From: Lateolabrax maculatus
Lineage: Eukaryota > Chordata > Actinopteri > Acropomatiformes > Lateolabracidae
Direction: 5' to 3'
DNA length: 64,000 bases
NCBI GenBank assembly: GCA_031216445.1
Contig: CM062215.1
Location: 4,631,501-4,695,500, forward strand
Both the position numbers and the translations under genes were made by a program. Of this stretch, positions 37,601 to 48,544 are shown one piece after another. Every line of letters starts with the position of its first letter. The first letter of the stretch is position 1. The notes under the pieces were generated by a model, which made no database searches, had not been told where the DNA came from, and saw only the letters and a program-made list of their open reading frames with translations.

Positions 37601-39838
37601 TACATCATTAATTCTATTTTATGGATCTGATATGGCATCTGGGACCATTTTCCTCACTCTCACATGCCCATATTAAGTAATGCATCTCCCATTTTTATTA
37701 TCCTTCTCCATGTGTTAATTGTTCATTTTCTGCTGTATTGTCTGTAAATGTTAAGAAATAGGTAGTTCCCTACTCGATGATCTAAATACTGTTCCAGGGC
37801 CTCGCCCATCCTGCCAGGAATAAAATACTGAATTCTTTTGTTTTTGGCCTAAAACATGATAAAATTAATAAGAACCAGAAACTCAGCCTTAAAAAATCCA
37901 TGAGTCATAGCGATTAGACACCATGAATTAAGTCACAAAGTTTAATGGGGAGGAAATAAGCAATCGAGCCCCGGATACTTAAACATAACCACGACATGTT
38001 TAAAAGGCGGGAGGCTTTGCAGGTGGGCAAAAATCAAAAGTGCTGCATGACAGTGAGTCCTGCCCTCATTCCAGCAGTTATTATGGTCACTGCAGGGGTG
38101 TAGGAAGGAATTTCGGGTCCCAAAAGAGGCTCACACCACCTATATTCCCATTTTGACTTAAATTGCATAATCCTAGTCATGTTTTGGCCCCTGTCCAGCT
38201 ACGGGCCCCTAAGAATCCATGTGTTAAAATGAAAAGACTCGTCCACGATACCAAGAGATTCATTATGTGTCTGTGAAGAAGTGGAGGGATAAAACGGTGC
38301 AGGTGAATCGAGTTCATGCCTTACTTGGTGCAGGACTGAGAAGAGGAAAAGCAGGGAGGATAGCAAGCATGAAAGGGAAGCTGGGATGCAGCCACGGCGA
38401 TTTGGCCGGGCGCAGACATCTGGCCTGATTCGACTTCCCACAGCCTCCCTCCAAACATTTCGGGTCCTCTGGTAAATCAGGAGCACTACAGCTGCATTGT
38501 GCATGACAGCAAGAAATCTGTTGTTTTGCTGAACGCTCGAGTCAACCAAATTCTTGGATGGTGGGCCTCCACATCTAAAAGCTGTAGTCACGCAGCGCTG
38601 TCAGGCCGGTGGGCTGCCAAACTGTGGTCCAGGGGATAACACGGGTCTTCAGCAGAAAGAGGAATGATTCGATTATGGTGTTGTTGCACTCAGTGTACTT
38701 TTTAGCTTAAAAAACAAGAATGTAAACAGATTCTAACAGCATAAATCTTATCAGGTGGCGTTCCCTTTGGACATGGCAGTGTTTAAAGGGGCACTCCGCT
38801 AATATTTACAGTCAAAGTGCACAGGGAGACTGGGGATGGTTGTAACAAAGCGCCACTTTCACCGATGTTAGAATTGCAAAAACTTGTATTAGATTCGAGA
38901 GTCTCTTGGGTCAAATGTGAGGCATTTCATCTATGCTGATGTCAAACCACACTGCTTGTTACAGTGGCTGACAGGGGTGGGGATGGCTGCAACACCTTCT
39001 AAAACTAACCCCGCAAATATAATTACACACATTTTCTCCATCCCACTCAGTTTTTTTTTTTCTCTGCATGCCAAGACAGTGGTTGAGAGAAAAACTGAGA
39101 GGGGTGTGCCTGCACACGCACACTGAAATCTGCATCGGATGAGGTGAGGCAGGGAGAGAGTCTATCTGGAGCAGATTCTGCAAGAAAGCTTAAAAAGTAT
39201 CAGCGCCGCTGTCAAGGGCGAGTGCAAACACAATGACTCTGTTCTTCTTCAGGTTTAAAAGTATCAGCAACAGCTCATAATTGTGGATTATAGTCATTAG
39301 TGATTCAAAAGTCAGTGCGTTTGGCCGACCAGAGGAAGTGTTGACACACAACAGACTTCTTCAGGTGCACACTTTGTGTTGTGATCTCAGCATTGGATTT
39401 ATTGATGCTGTTGGGATGTGAAGAGAATTTAAACAAAAAAAAGCTTCTAAGATTATTTGCCATACCTTAAATGAAATTAGGGCTCTTTTGATATGAAACT
39501 GTGGAGGAATATCTGCCTCTTACTCCAGTGGATAGACACACATCTTGTGTACAGCTGACAACTTCTTCTGTGAACTTGCAGCTGTATTTATGTGCAATTT
39601 ATTTGAATATTTCAGTATTTCATCATCAGACACGGCTGTGCTTTATTTGATTTGGGAGCCGAACACCATGACCCTGTGTTAAAACAAGGCAGCAGCAGAA
39701 AGAGAAGATTTAGTGGCTTTATTGAGCCTCGTGGTATTTGTTCAGTCACTTTTTGTTTTTTTTGTTTTTTCTGGACCTGAGCTTTAACCGTGGCACTTGC
39801 AGCCTCATCATATAATAAGAAGGTATAACAGGATTCCC
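34639..39838 (+). other. stk11ip 3' UTR followed by intergenic DNA
   Basis: The stk11ip 3' UTR begins at 34639. No canonical AATAAA lies in the first kilobase. Variants AGTAAA (about 35635) and AATATA (about 35796) sit near the T/A-rich block at 35690-35800 and could mark the transcript end. AATAAA first appears far downstream (about 37456 and 37818). The rest, up to the connexin promoter, shows no exon. A stretch at 38090-38215 (ATTTCGGGTCCC ... GGCCCCTGTCCAGCTACGGGCCCCTAAGAATC) looks repeat-like but was not identified. Confidence 0.5.
35590..35615. repeat. (ATGT)n microsatellite
   Basis: Six ATGT units in the presumed stk11ip 3' UTR or just downstream. Confidence 0.9.
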
Positions 39839-40222
39839 ATAGGGCAGAACGGTAGTCGGCGTCCCGGGTCTCGGGTTTCAGGCGAGGGGGCCTCCTCCTC
39901 ATCCTCCTCCTCCTCTTCCTCCCCCGCACCTCCTCCACGTAACTGGGAGGAAGAGGAGGAGGAGGAGGAGGAAAGGAATCGGAGATCTTTTTTTTTTTTT
40001 TTTTTCCTCTCCTCTCTTTTCTTTCTTTCCTCTCCTTTTGTGCTCCTGGTTCCGGGACCCCGGCGCGCCGGGGGGTCGCGCTCAGACGCGGACGCGCACG
40101 CACGCACGCACGGGGGGGGGCGGCGGCGGCGGCGAGCGCGGCGAGCACGCGCGCTAATTAGGAAAACCTGGTCGGGCAATTAAGCGCGAGGACAGCAGCC
40201 GCGCGGGGCCGCAGCGCAGAAG
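39839..40222 (+). promoter_or_regulatory. Connexin promoter and first noncoding exon
   Basis: A GC- and CpG-rich island (strongest at 40045-40220, with GCGCGCCGGGG, CACGCACGCACGCACG and GGCGGCGGCGGCG) ends at a strong splice donor, GCAGAAG/GTGAGT, with GT at 40223. The next matching acceptor before the connexin start codon is TTCATCCAG at 44204. This fits the usual connexin layout of a 5' UTR exon separated by a long intron from the coding exons. The island continues to about 40460. No TATA box is obvious. The transcription start is not known. Confidence 0.55.
39889..39974. repeat. Facing (TCC)n and (GGA)n tracts in the connexin promoter
   Basis: A pyrimidine tract of CCTCCTC units (39889-39932) is followed 14 nt later by a purine tract of GGAGGAGG units (39946-39974). 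The two are roughly reverse complements, so they can pair as a hairpin. A run of about 17 T and more pyrimidines follow (39988-40035). Confidence 0.75.
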
Positions 40223-43200
40223 GTGAGTGTCGGCGGCTCCTCTCGACCTCCGCCCGGGGCTCCTCCTGCGCTCCTCTCTCCTCTCCTTTTCCTTTCTTTT
40301 TTTTTTTTGGTTTTCCCTCGGTCGTCCGGCGAGAGTTTGGCTTCCACGTAACGAGTTTTTTTTTTCCTCCTTCTTCTTCTTCTTCTTCTTCTTCTTCTCG
40401 TCGTTGTTGCTGCTGTCTGCGCCGGAGAGAGCGGTGAGTCGCAGCGGCGTCGCGTTTTTTTGCGTTTGAAGTGTTCAACCTGTGGCGAGTCAGACTGTCT
40501 GCAACACCGCGGTGGGTTTTTAGAGCTTTATTATATATATATTTTTTAAATTTTTTATTTTTTTTCCTGCAGGAATGCCACAACTTCCAAAACAGCTCCG
40601 GTCTGACTCAGCAGAGCGTGTTTCAGAGCCTCCGACGGTCCCGAGGACCCTTTACTAACCCCCCCCCCTTCAGGCTCCTTCTTCACTGCTTATTTGAAAC
40701 AGAGAAGTGAAATCAGTGTTGTGGGTAAACTCTTTTTTTTTTTTATTATTATTATTTGTCCCCCCCCTCCTCACAGTGCCACCTCCAGATGAGCAGTGAT
40801 TGACATGTGTAGGTGCTGAGGTCCTAGTCCAGTGCCCCAGACTGCACTGGGGGGTGGGGGGGGATTTAGTGTGCCCCCTCTGTCTGCTCCCTTGAACCCC
40901 CTTTTTTTTTTTTTTTGAAAAAAAAAAAACCCAGCTTTCTGCTTTTGGTTAGGCAGGAATGTTGTTTCGCTCGCCCTCGCTTTGTCCAGATCCCTTTTTT
41001 TTTTTTTTTTTTTGCCCCGAAAACTCTCCAGCCTCCCCCCCTCCCCTCCGCCTCCTCCCTGGAGCTGGGTGACTCCTGAAGCAGAAAAGCCATTAAATCA
41101 GTTGAGCTGGGTTCAGCCCACACCAGCAAATACGCTACTGTTTAAAGGCCGCCTTTTGCTTGGGCTGCTGGGAGGCTGGCGTTGCAAAAAATGCTTGCAT
41201 TTACTTGACTTGGGGATCGGGTTTGTCCTCGTCAAATAGACTGTGTGAGGGTGAGCTGCCTTTTTTCGTTTGTTGTTTACCTTTGGGTCTTTATGTGGAG
41301 AGGAGGATGGCTGTTAGGGGCATTTAACAGTGGCTTGACAAAGGGGCGGGGGGGGGGCTGTAAAGGTTTTGTCTGAGTAAATTGTGTCTGTGTGCTGTGG
41401 GAGGGAGAGGAACCTCCTATAGAGGAAGAGTCTTTAACCTTTTCCCTTTTTAGTCCTGCGCCTCTGGAGACCTTTTCACGGGCCCTCGGCAGGAGTCGAA
41501 CACCTGCGGTACAGAGTTCACATCACCCTGAACAACGGCTAAGAATCCGGACTTCACTTTGACCCCTTGGTGTCTAAAATTACTTTTTGGCTCCCCTGCC
41601 CATGAGTCTGAAATACGTTACCAGCCTGGAGTAGTTTGTAGCAGTCAGACACTTTTTTTTTACCAACAGGTATACCACACAGGTATGAGATTTCATGCAA
41701 TAGGCGTTGTGTATTAAGGGAAATCTGCCAATATGCTTTTTTTGCAGTTGATTCATTTTGTTTTTGATGAAAGTACGGTGGAATTCAGACTTGCAAGAAA
41801 AATGTACATCTGTGTTGGCAAGGTCGAGTAATATCCAGTACGTGTGCGTTTGTGTTGCTGCTAACTGTGTTTGAAAGTTTTTTTTTAAAAGGGCACAAAC
41901 TGAGGCAGGTCACATTCAAATGTCAGCCTTTAGCTTCTTGTTTTGGCAGCTCAGCATGTTTTTAAGTTTTTTTGTGATTACACTGGTATTAGATGTCCAT
42001 TAGTGGTTAGACTGCTGCGGATTCATGACGGCAATGCCTTTAATTTCTCCAAAGATGCTTTTGGTCAGTGCGCAGTAATTTGCATAATGGGCCGTGTCCT
42101 GGAAGCACAGTTTGAACCCGAGACGGCTGAATATCAGATCACAAAAAGAGTTTCGTTGGAGGAAACCAAACACGGTGGTAACTGGGCCAGATGATATTTA
42201 AAGGGATAATCTGGCTCATTTAGCAGTGACTTGATCTGAGACTGAGAAACCAACACATGTACTGTATAGGTTAAACTGTCTTGACCAAGATACTTGTGTT
42301 TCCAAGTGCTTTTTCCATGCATTGTGTCGTGTACCTCTGCTGAAACACCTAAGCCATTGAGGTGGGGTTTGTAATTGTATGGTGGGGTAAAACAGATGTC
42401 ACCTTGCAGCTGTACTTGTTCCTGTCTCAGACCTTATTTCAGGGTCGCAAAGTTGTCTGTGTTTTTTTTAAACGGTTAACCATTCCCACCACCAAGAATC
42501 AACATGTACGTGCAGGCACATGTTCTTTTTTTTTTTGTTTTTTTTGGGAGAAAAGATGATATCTCTGTAGTGGGTGAATTTAGCTTTCTAAACCCACTTT
42601 TGACCAAGGTTTAGTTCTGGATTTAATGAAGGAAACTTTTCTGAATTACTTTGGGACTTCTAACATGTTTTCATAGGTTTGGCGTAGCTGATGAGTCTCT
42701 GAACTTTAACATGAAGGTTGTGGTAGAATATTCCCGTCAGGCTCAGGCAAGTCATTTCTTCTAGGCACCTCAAGGTGCCAGTTTGGGGAAAAGACTTTGC
42801 AACGAAGGAATGGATGAGTAACCTGGCGTGGGAGCGCCTGTAACGTGTACAAATCTGAGAAGGCATGCCTACAGATGCTTGTAATGGCTAAATCCTTGTC
42901 CTCTAGCAATGAGTCAGCCTTTCTGGTTATTTTCTTTGCTTCACCCTGTTTTCTGAAATGTAGAGAAGGTGGATCCAATGGTTCTTTAGGACTGAAGGTC
43001 TTTTAGTTTCTTTAGTTCTTGCTTGTGTTGTTCATATTTATACTACTTGAAATTCAAAGTGCTAGATTTGATGTGTAACATTCAATTTCAGTGCTCAGTA
43101 GACATCAAGGCATCTACATTTTGTTTCCAAACTGGTAAATCAAGCTGTCCTGTAAATGCTCAGTGAGCCACTTTAAAGGAGCAATCACTTGTAAGGGTTA

Positions 43201-44204
43201 CTGAACTGAAAAAGAACCGGCTCTATTCTTTTCTTTATGTGTTGGCCATGCAAAGTTTACGAATAGTGGTTTTAAAGAATTTAAAGGGATAACTTCTGGC
43301 AATGTGGCAGGAAATAAATTCCTAACCCCATTGACTGCTTTTAGTATCATAATCCCTGCAGTCCAAAGCCACAGCAGGTCTCCTCGCAGCTAGCTGCGAC
43401 TTGCCGGCCGACACTTTGATGTTTAATTAAGCAGCTCACGTTTGGAAATGGCATGGAGCTGTAAGAATGTGGGTTTACTAAACTGCTACCAGGACCAGTG
43501 CGCTCTGACCAACAGGTCGGACTCACAGATTGTTGTGTTTGTTGATGCATGGATACCTGCATGTCTGAGATCTGTGTCTGATTAAACCAGAACATGTGGC
43601 TGTGTTTATGTCTTAGCCCTGCGGTTGAGGTCTACCTAAAATACATTCATGCAGTGTTTGCTTTTGCATTCTTTAATCATTGTGTGGATGTGTTCACTTT
43701 GTGTTAATACAATGAGGAGTATTTGGCAGTCTGCGGATTATTTTTCTCGATTAATCAGTTGGTTTATAAAATGGGAGAAGCCAAATATGTTCAGTTTAAT
43801 ATCATGGGAAAGTAAGATAACAAACAAATATTCACAATCTAAAATTAATCCAAATCGTGGCCAATATTTTTCAGTTGAGCCACTAATTGATGACTCAACT
43901 AATTTCTTCAGCTTTAATATCAATCTTTGGCTGTGTGAATTTACTAAAGACTGCCTGTAGTCGCTTTTCTGGTTGTCAGTTCATTCTAGTTTTGGGCAGT
44001 GAAAGTAAAATATTTTTGTTTTTTCTTTTTTGTTTTTTTTCATCTCTGTAAAGCTGTAACTTCAAGAAAAACAACTTTAAAACTGTGCAAAAGACCATCT
44101 GTTAATGGTTGGTCACTGAATTATAAAAGGAGAAACCAGAGAAAAGTATTTATGGGTCAGTCTTCTGTTATTTATTTTTTTAATTTATTTCTTTTTTCAT
44201 CCAG
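40223..44204 (+). other. Connexin 5' UTR intron
   Basis: Bounded by the donor at 40223 and the acceptor ending at 44204. The left 1.2 kb is full of homopolymers: T runs at about 40300, 40355, 40730, 40900 and 40995, an A run at 40918, G and C runs, and a (TTC)n repeat at 40370-40398. No exon was seen. The open frames at 40158-41240 are low-complexity artefacts. An alternative acceptor TTTCCTGCAG at about 40572 could give a second noncoding exon. Confidence 0.5.
40370..40398. repeat. (TTC)n microsatellite
   Basis: About nine to ten TTC units after a T run, inside the 5' part of the connexin intron. Confidence 0.9.
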
Positions 44205-44236
44205 AGCTCATTTAGCTCCCCAGTCACCTCGGCACC

Positions 44237-46075
44237 ATGAGTTGGAGCTTCCTAACTCGTCTGCTGGACGAGATCTCCAACCACTCCACCTTCGTGGGGA
44301 AGATCTGGCTGACGATACTCATCATCTTCCGCATCGTGCTGACAGCCGTCGGCGGTGAAACCATCTACTACGATGAGCAGAGTAAATTCGTGTGCAACAC
44401 GCAACAGCCTGGGTGTGAGAACGTGTGCTACGATGCGTTTGCGCCGCTCTCACACGTACGATTCTGGATCTTTCAGGTGAGCTTCGTATCGTATTTCAAT
44501 TAATGTTCAATATTAAAGCTTTTTTATCTACTGTGATGATTTTAAAACAATGTTACATCTCTGAATGGTTAAGTCTATCTAAATGTGTCGAACATGCACG
44601 TGCAGGTGATCCTGATCACTACCCCCACCATTATGTACCTGGGCTTCGCCATGCACAAGATCGCCCGCATGGACGACAGTGAGTACCGGCCTATCCGGAA
44701 ACAGAAGAAGAGGATGCCCATCGTCAGCCGCGGGGCAGTGCGAGACTACGAGGAGGCAGAGGACAACGGAGAGGAAGACCCCATGATCGCCGAAGAGATT
44801 GAGCCAGAAAAGGCTGACAAAGTAGAAAAAAGTAAGGTGGCGATTTGAGCAGCAATTTAACGACCACAAAGCAGTTTCAGCCCTCCGTCTAATGGGGTTC
44901 ACCTCCTTTTGATGCTAATCAGATTCTAACCAGTGTCTCTCTATCTTCAAGGCTCAGAGAAAAAGCATGACGGTCGCCGGCGGATCCTGCGTGACGGCCT
45001 GATGAAAGTGTACGTGTGCCAGCTGCTGTGGCGCTCTTCCTTCGAGATCGCCTTCCTTTTCGGCCAGTATGTCCTCTACGGCTTTGAGGTGATTCCCTCC
45101 TACGTCTGCACCCGCTCGCCGTGCCCGCACACCGTGGACTGCTTTGTGTCCCGCCCCACGGAGAAGACCATCTTCCTGCTGGTGATGTACGTTGTGTCGT
45201 TCCTCTGCCTCCTCCTCACCGTCTTTGAAATCATCCATTTGGGGGTCGGCGGCATCCGCGACACCTTCCGCCGGCGGGCCACCCTCAGCTCACGTGCCCC
45301 CCCCCGTCCGTCCCCCTCCTCACGTGCCATGCCTACAGCTCCACCAGGATACCACGCCAGCATGAAGAAGGAAAAACTGAAAGGAGAGCTTCGGGACTCG
45401 CCGATGGGCGACTCCGGGCGGGAGAGCTTTGGGGACGAGGGCTCCACGGAGCTGGAGCGGTTGAGGCGGCACCTGAAGCTGGCCCAGCAGCACCTGGACC
45501 TGGCCTACCAGGCGGATGAGGGAAGCCCTTCACGAAGCAGCAGCCCAGAGGTCAACACGGCTGCTCAGACGGCCGCCGAGCAGAACCGCCTCAACTTTGC
45601 CCAGGAAAAGCAGGGAGAGACGAGCGAGAAAGGTAATGAAGAGCCTGCCAGGATAGCTGGTTAAACTATAAATATTTATTAAAATGCAGCCCTAAACTGT
45701 GCGTTAGATTTTTGGGCAAAACATCAGGAAGAAAAGTTTTCTAAATCTGTTGGTGATTGTGTTATGTTAGACAATCGTGATAAGTGCCCCATACATATGA
45801 GAAGCTGGAAATGAAGAATATTTTATTTATTTTTAATAAATTAAAGATTAATCGTGGATAACTTTCTGTCCAACGATTATTTTTTTTCAACTCTATCGTG
45901 AACATTTTCCAATGGCTACCTCAGATTTACCCATGATTTATTTGAGGTCACATAAGGCCTGACCTCAAGTCATGTTACCCATGGAAGAACCTTTTTAAAG
46001 TCCAGATTTTAAGTGAACAAACGTGCTGAATATTGCTCTGTTTTGCCTTTTCCTCTCCTAGGAATACATGCCTGA
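44237..46075 (+). CDS. gjc4b: Gap junction gamma-type connexin (cx43.4-like), 4 coding exons
   Basis: Membrane protein; six form a hemichannel and two hemichannels a gap-junction channel. Coding exons: 44237-44476, 44606-44831, 44952-45632, 46062-46075 (1,161 nt, 386 residues). The start ATG has context GGCACCATG, 32 nt after the acceptor. Four membrane segments are visible (about 21-40, 77-97, 185-203, 226-245). The first extracellular loop has C53-x6-C60-x3-C64 and the second C208-x4-C213-x5-C219, the invariant connexin pattern. MSWSFLTRLLDEISNHSTFV and the acidic intracellular loop (DNGEEDPM) mark the gamma group. Residues about 300-380 form a Ser/Pro/Arg-rich tail with an ELERLRRHLKLAQQHLDLAY helix typical of gamma connexins. 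The last exon adds only GIHA and a stop. The closest match from memory is zebrafish cx43.4 (gjc4b); gjc1 is less likely because the loop and tail differ. The symbol is less certain than the family. Confidence 0.93.
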
Positions 46076-46189
46076 GCGTGCTTCCTGCCTCAAACGTCTG
46101 CCCTTCCATTCCTACTGGCCTTAAACACATGGGGGAAGCACACATGGGAGTGCAGTCAGACCACTGAGGGAGACTAGAGCGTGTGTGTA

Positions 46190-46193
<4 letters not shown>

Positions 46194-46251
<58 letters not shown>
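46194..46251. repeat. Long pure (GT)n microsatellite in the connexin 3' UTR
   Basis: About 29 uninterrupted GT units, with a looser GT-rich lead-in from 46181. It is the longest dinucleotide repeat in the window. Confidence 0.95.
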
Positions 46252-46252
<1 letters not shown>

Positions 46253-47745
46253 ATGAGAGAAATATGCCTTTCAGTATTAGGGGTCAGTCAAAAAAAAAAG
46301 AATGCTGACCAAGCTGTGTTGTGACAAATGATTCATCTCCACGTCTCTAAACTTGAAAGTCGGCCACATCTCGAGTTTCTACTTGCTACTTCTCCAAACC
46401 TCGACTGTGCCTTCGGCTGAAACCTCGTCTACACCCTGTTCTTTCACCCACTCCGTGTTTTTGTGGCCATGCAGTAATCCTCGTCCATTTCAGACCTTGT
46501 AAGGATTATCGAAAGCTTTAAACTCCTCTGGCCAAGTGTACTCTTGTTGTCTTTATCACAAAAGAGAGGCTCTCTGTTTATAAAAAGTCGCCGAATATTA
46601 ACGTCTCACTTTGTTGGCCTCAGCGAGGATCTCAAACGACACAGCCTTGGGTTATGTCATTTCTGGAGCGCGTGCAGCAGCTTTTTTTCCCCCTCTTTTT
46701 TATTTGGCAACAAGGCCGACTTAACCTGTGCTAGATGAGTCATGTTTCACATTTAATTTAAACAGATCTGATGTAGGGGATTATTGGTGTTCATTAGCCA
46801 GAGGCCACACCATTTCAGAAATATTTGACAGAATTTTGAAGCCTGTATATTTACTCCAATCGGCCAAAATGTTTACCTGGGAAATGCTTGAATTCTTTAT
46901 TGACAGGAAATCCAAGGAATTTCCAAGAATAGTTTTTTGTACAATCAATTCATTCAAAATACTCATACATACAAGTACATTTTTTTTACCAGTACCTTTT
47001 TTACTACGTCTTGATCAAAGCTCTAGATTAGTAACCTTCTGTCTAGAAGGAAGTGCTGGCATCACAAATCACCTATTTCAAATGACTGCTAAAAAGTGGG
47101 CTCTTGATGTTAGTAAATCCTTTTTTGTTCCCTAAATGATGTACTATAGAAATGATTCACAATGTTCGTGCAGAAAGTTAAAATATAATTTTTTGGGTTT
47201 CTTTGCTAAACAGCTGGAAACATCTGTCTTCTGGGCTACTGTCAACATTGAAATTCTGTCCTTGTCTTTTGAAATTTACATACTTCTTCGGTGAGACGTA
47301 TTTTCCATCTTTGACATGCACCACTACCCCTCCGTTGTGCTGAAACATGGATGCTTTCATGCATCCTGGAAAAAAACACCACCCAGCTGAGGAAAGGATG
47401 ACAGTTGGCTGCTGACGCACAGCCCAGTGCCATGTAAACACATATAATCTTCAATTCATCGCAAGACTTTTGATCAATAGCTTTCAGTGTTCATACAGAG
47501 TTCATACTTTTTCATAGCCTGTCAGCTGGTTTTATGATCGTTGGCTGAAGTAATTAAACTGCAGACTGCCAAAGAGCTGTTTGATGCTGTATTTTTGTAA
47601 TCATCTCACTTCCAATTTTGCTACTTATTGCAAGGTACGGCATTCCATTTTGAATATGGTACTTCTTCAATGGTTTATACTTTATTTTTCCTATTGCAAG
47701 TTTTGTAGTTTTTGTAACTGTAGAGATTATTTTGTCTTCAGAGTA

Positions 47746-47751
47746 AATAAA
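47746..47751 (+). other. Polyadenylation signal, connexin
   Basis: AATAAA within GAGTAAATAAATATATTTGAACG. This is the first clear signal downstream of the connexin stop. Confidence 0.5.
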
Positions 47752-47770
47752 TATATTTGAACGTTATGCT

Positions 47771-48544
47771 TTGATCTAGGGACTCGACTCTTTCTGTGGT
47801 GAAGTTGCTGCTTTCTTTGTCAAATCTGTAAATGGGTGAAAGATGAATCAAGAGCTTAAACACTGAATTTGTAAAGTAAACTAAAAAGTGACTTGTGGAG
47901 TAAGATAGGGATTTAGAGAGATGTAATGTTTGCAGTATTAACAGAACACAATTGAGTCCCATGTTTGAATCTGTGATTTAATATACATCAGTTAAAAGAA
48001 GTCAGACTGTAGGGGTATTGATGTGAAATGATTAGTGTAAAAGTAGGCCTACACTGCCCTCTAAAGGTGAAAATAACACCAAGGAAAAGCAGTACAATGA
48101 TGGCCTTTGAATATTTTTACTGACAGATTGTAGCTAAATAAAATAAGTCTCTGATTAGTAAAGTTTTTTAAAGGTTTCCGTTCACCTAAACTACAACACA
48201 TCTTCTAACATCTGTGATGTTTTGGTTCTGTGTGCTGAGGTTTTGGGATGTCCACCTCTGAATCTTATGCCATCTGAGCACAGTAAAGGTGAAATTAATT
48301 TGTCATGGACATTACACTTGAAAAACTGGACAACATGTTTCAGAAACAATGTCAAGGTTACTCAGGATTTTCCACAGACCTTGCTGTGGACCGTTTTCAT
48401 AGAGACAATCTATTTGGTAGAAAGTAGTTCCAATCAGAGGCAAAACCTCAGCACATAGCACCAAACATGGCTACACACCAGTTGGAGTAAGTAAATGTAA
48501 TGGTATCAATGTTATCTGTGAACTGGCCCTTTAAGCTTCAATGT
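47771..48544. other. Convergent intergenic stretch, connexin to inha
   Basis: The two flanking genes point toward each other. No gene was seen. On the minus strand an ATTAAA variant poly(A) signal lies at 47977-47982, about 565 nt past the inha stop, and may end the inha transcript. Confidence 0.4.

Larger units (their letters stand above)
46076..47770 (+). other. Connexin 3' UTR
   Basis: About 1.7 kb from the stop codon to just past the AATAAA at 47746-47751. It contains a long GT microsatellite and no coding frame with a recognisable domain. The assignment of this stretch to the transcript is inferred from the poly(A) signal. Confidence 0.5.

Noticed and set aside
38090..38215. Segment resembling a dispersed fish repeat
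   Set aside because: The resemblance rests on a few GGGCCCC/CCTAAGAATC phrases only. No ends, inverted repeats or tail could be defined.
39612..40583. Several long open frames on both strands with Lys/Glu/Ser/Phe runs
   Set aside because: They come from (TCC)n, (GGA)n, (TTC)n and T runs in the connexin promoter region. No domain is present.
44954..45533. Minus-strand open frames across connexin exon 3
   Set aside because: They are shadows of a GC-rich exon; the plus strand carries the conserved connexin cysteines.
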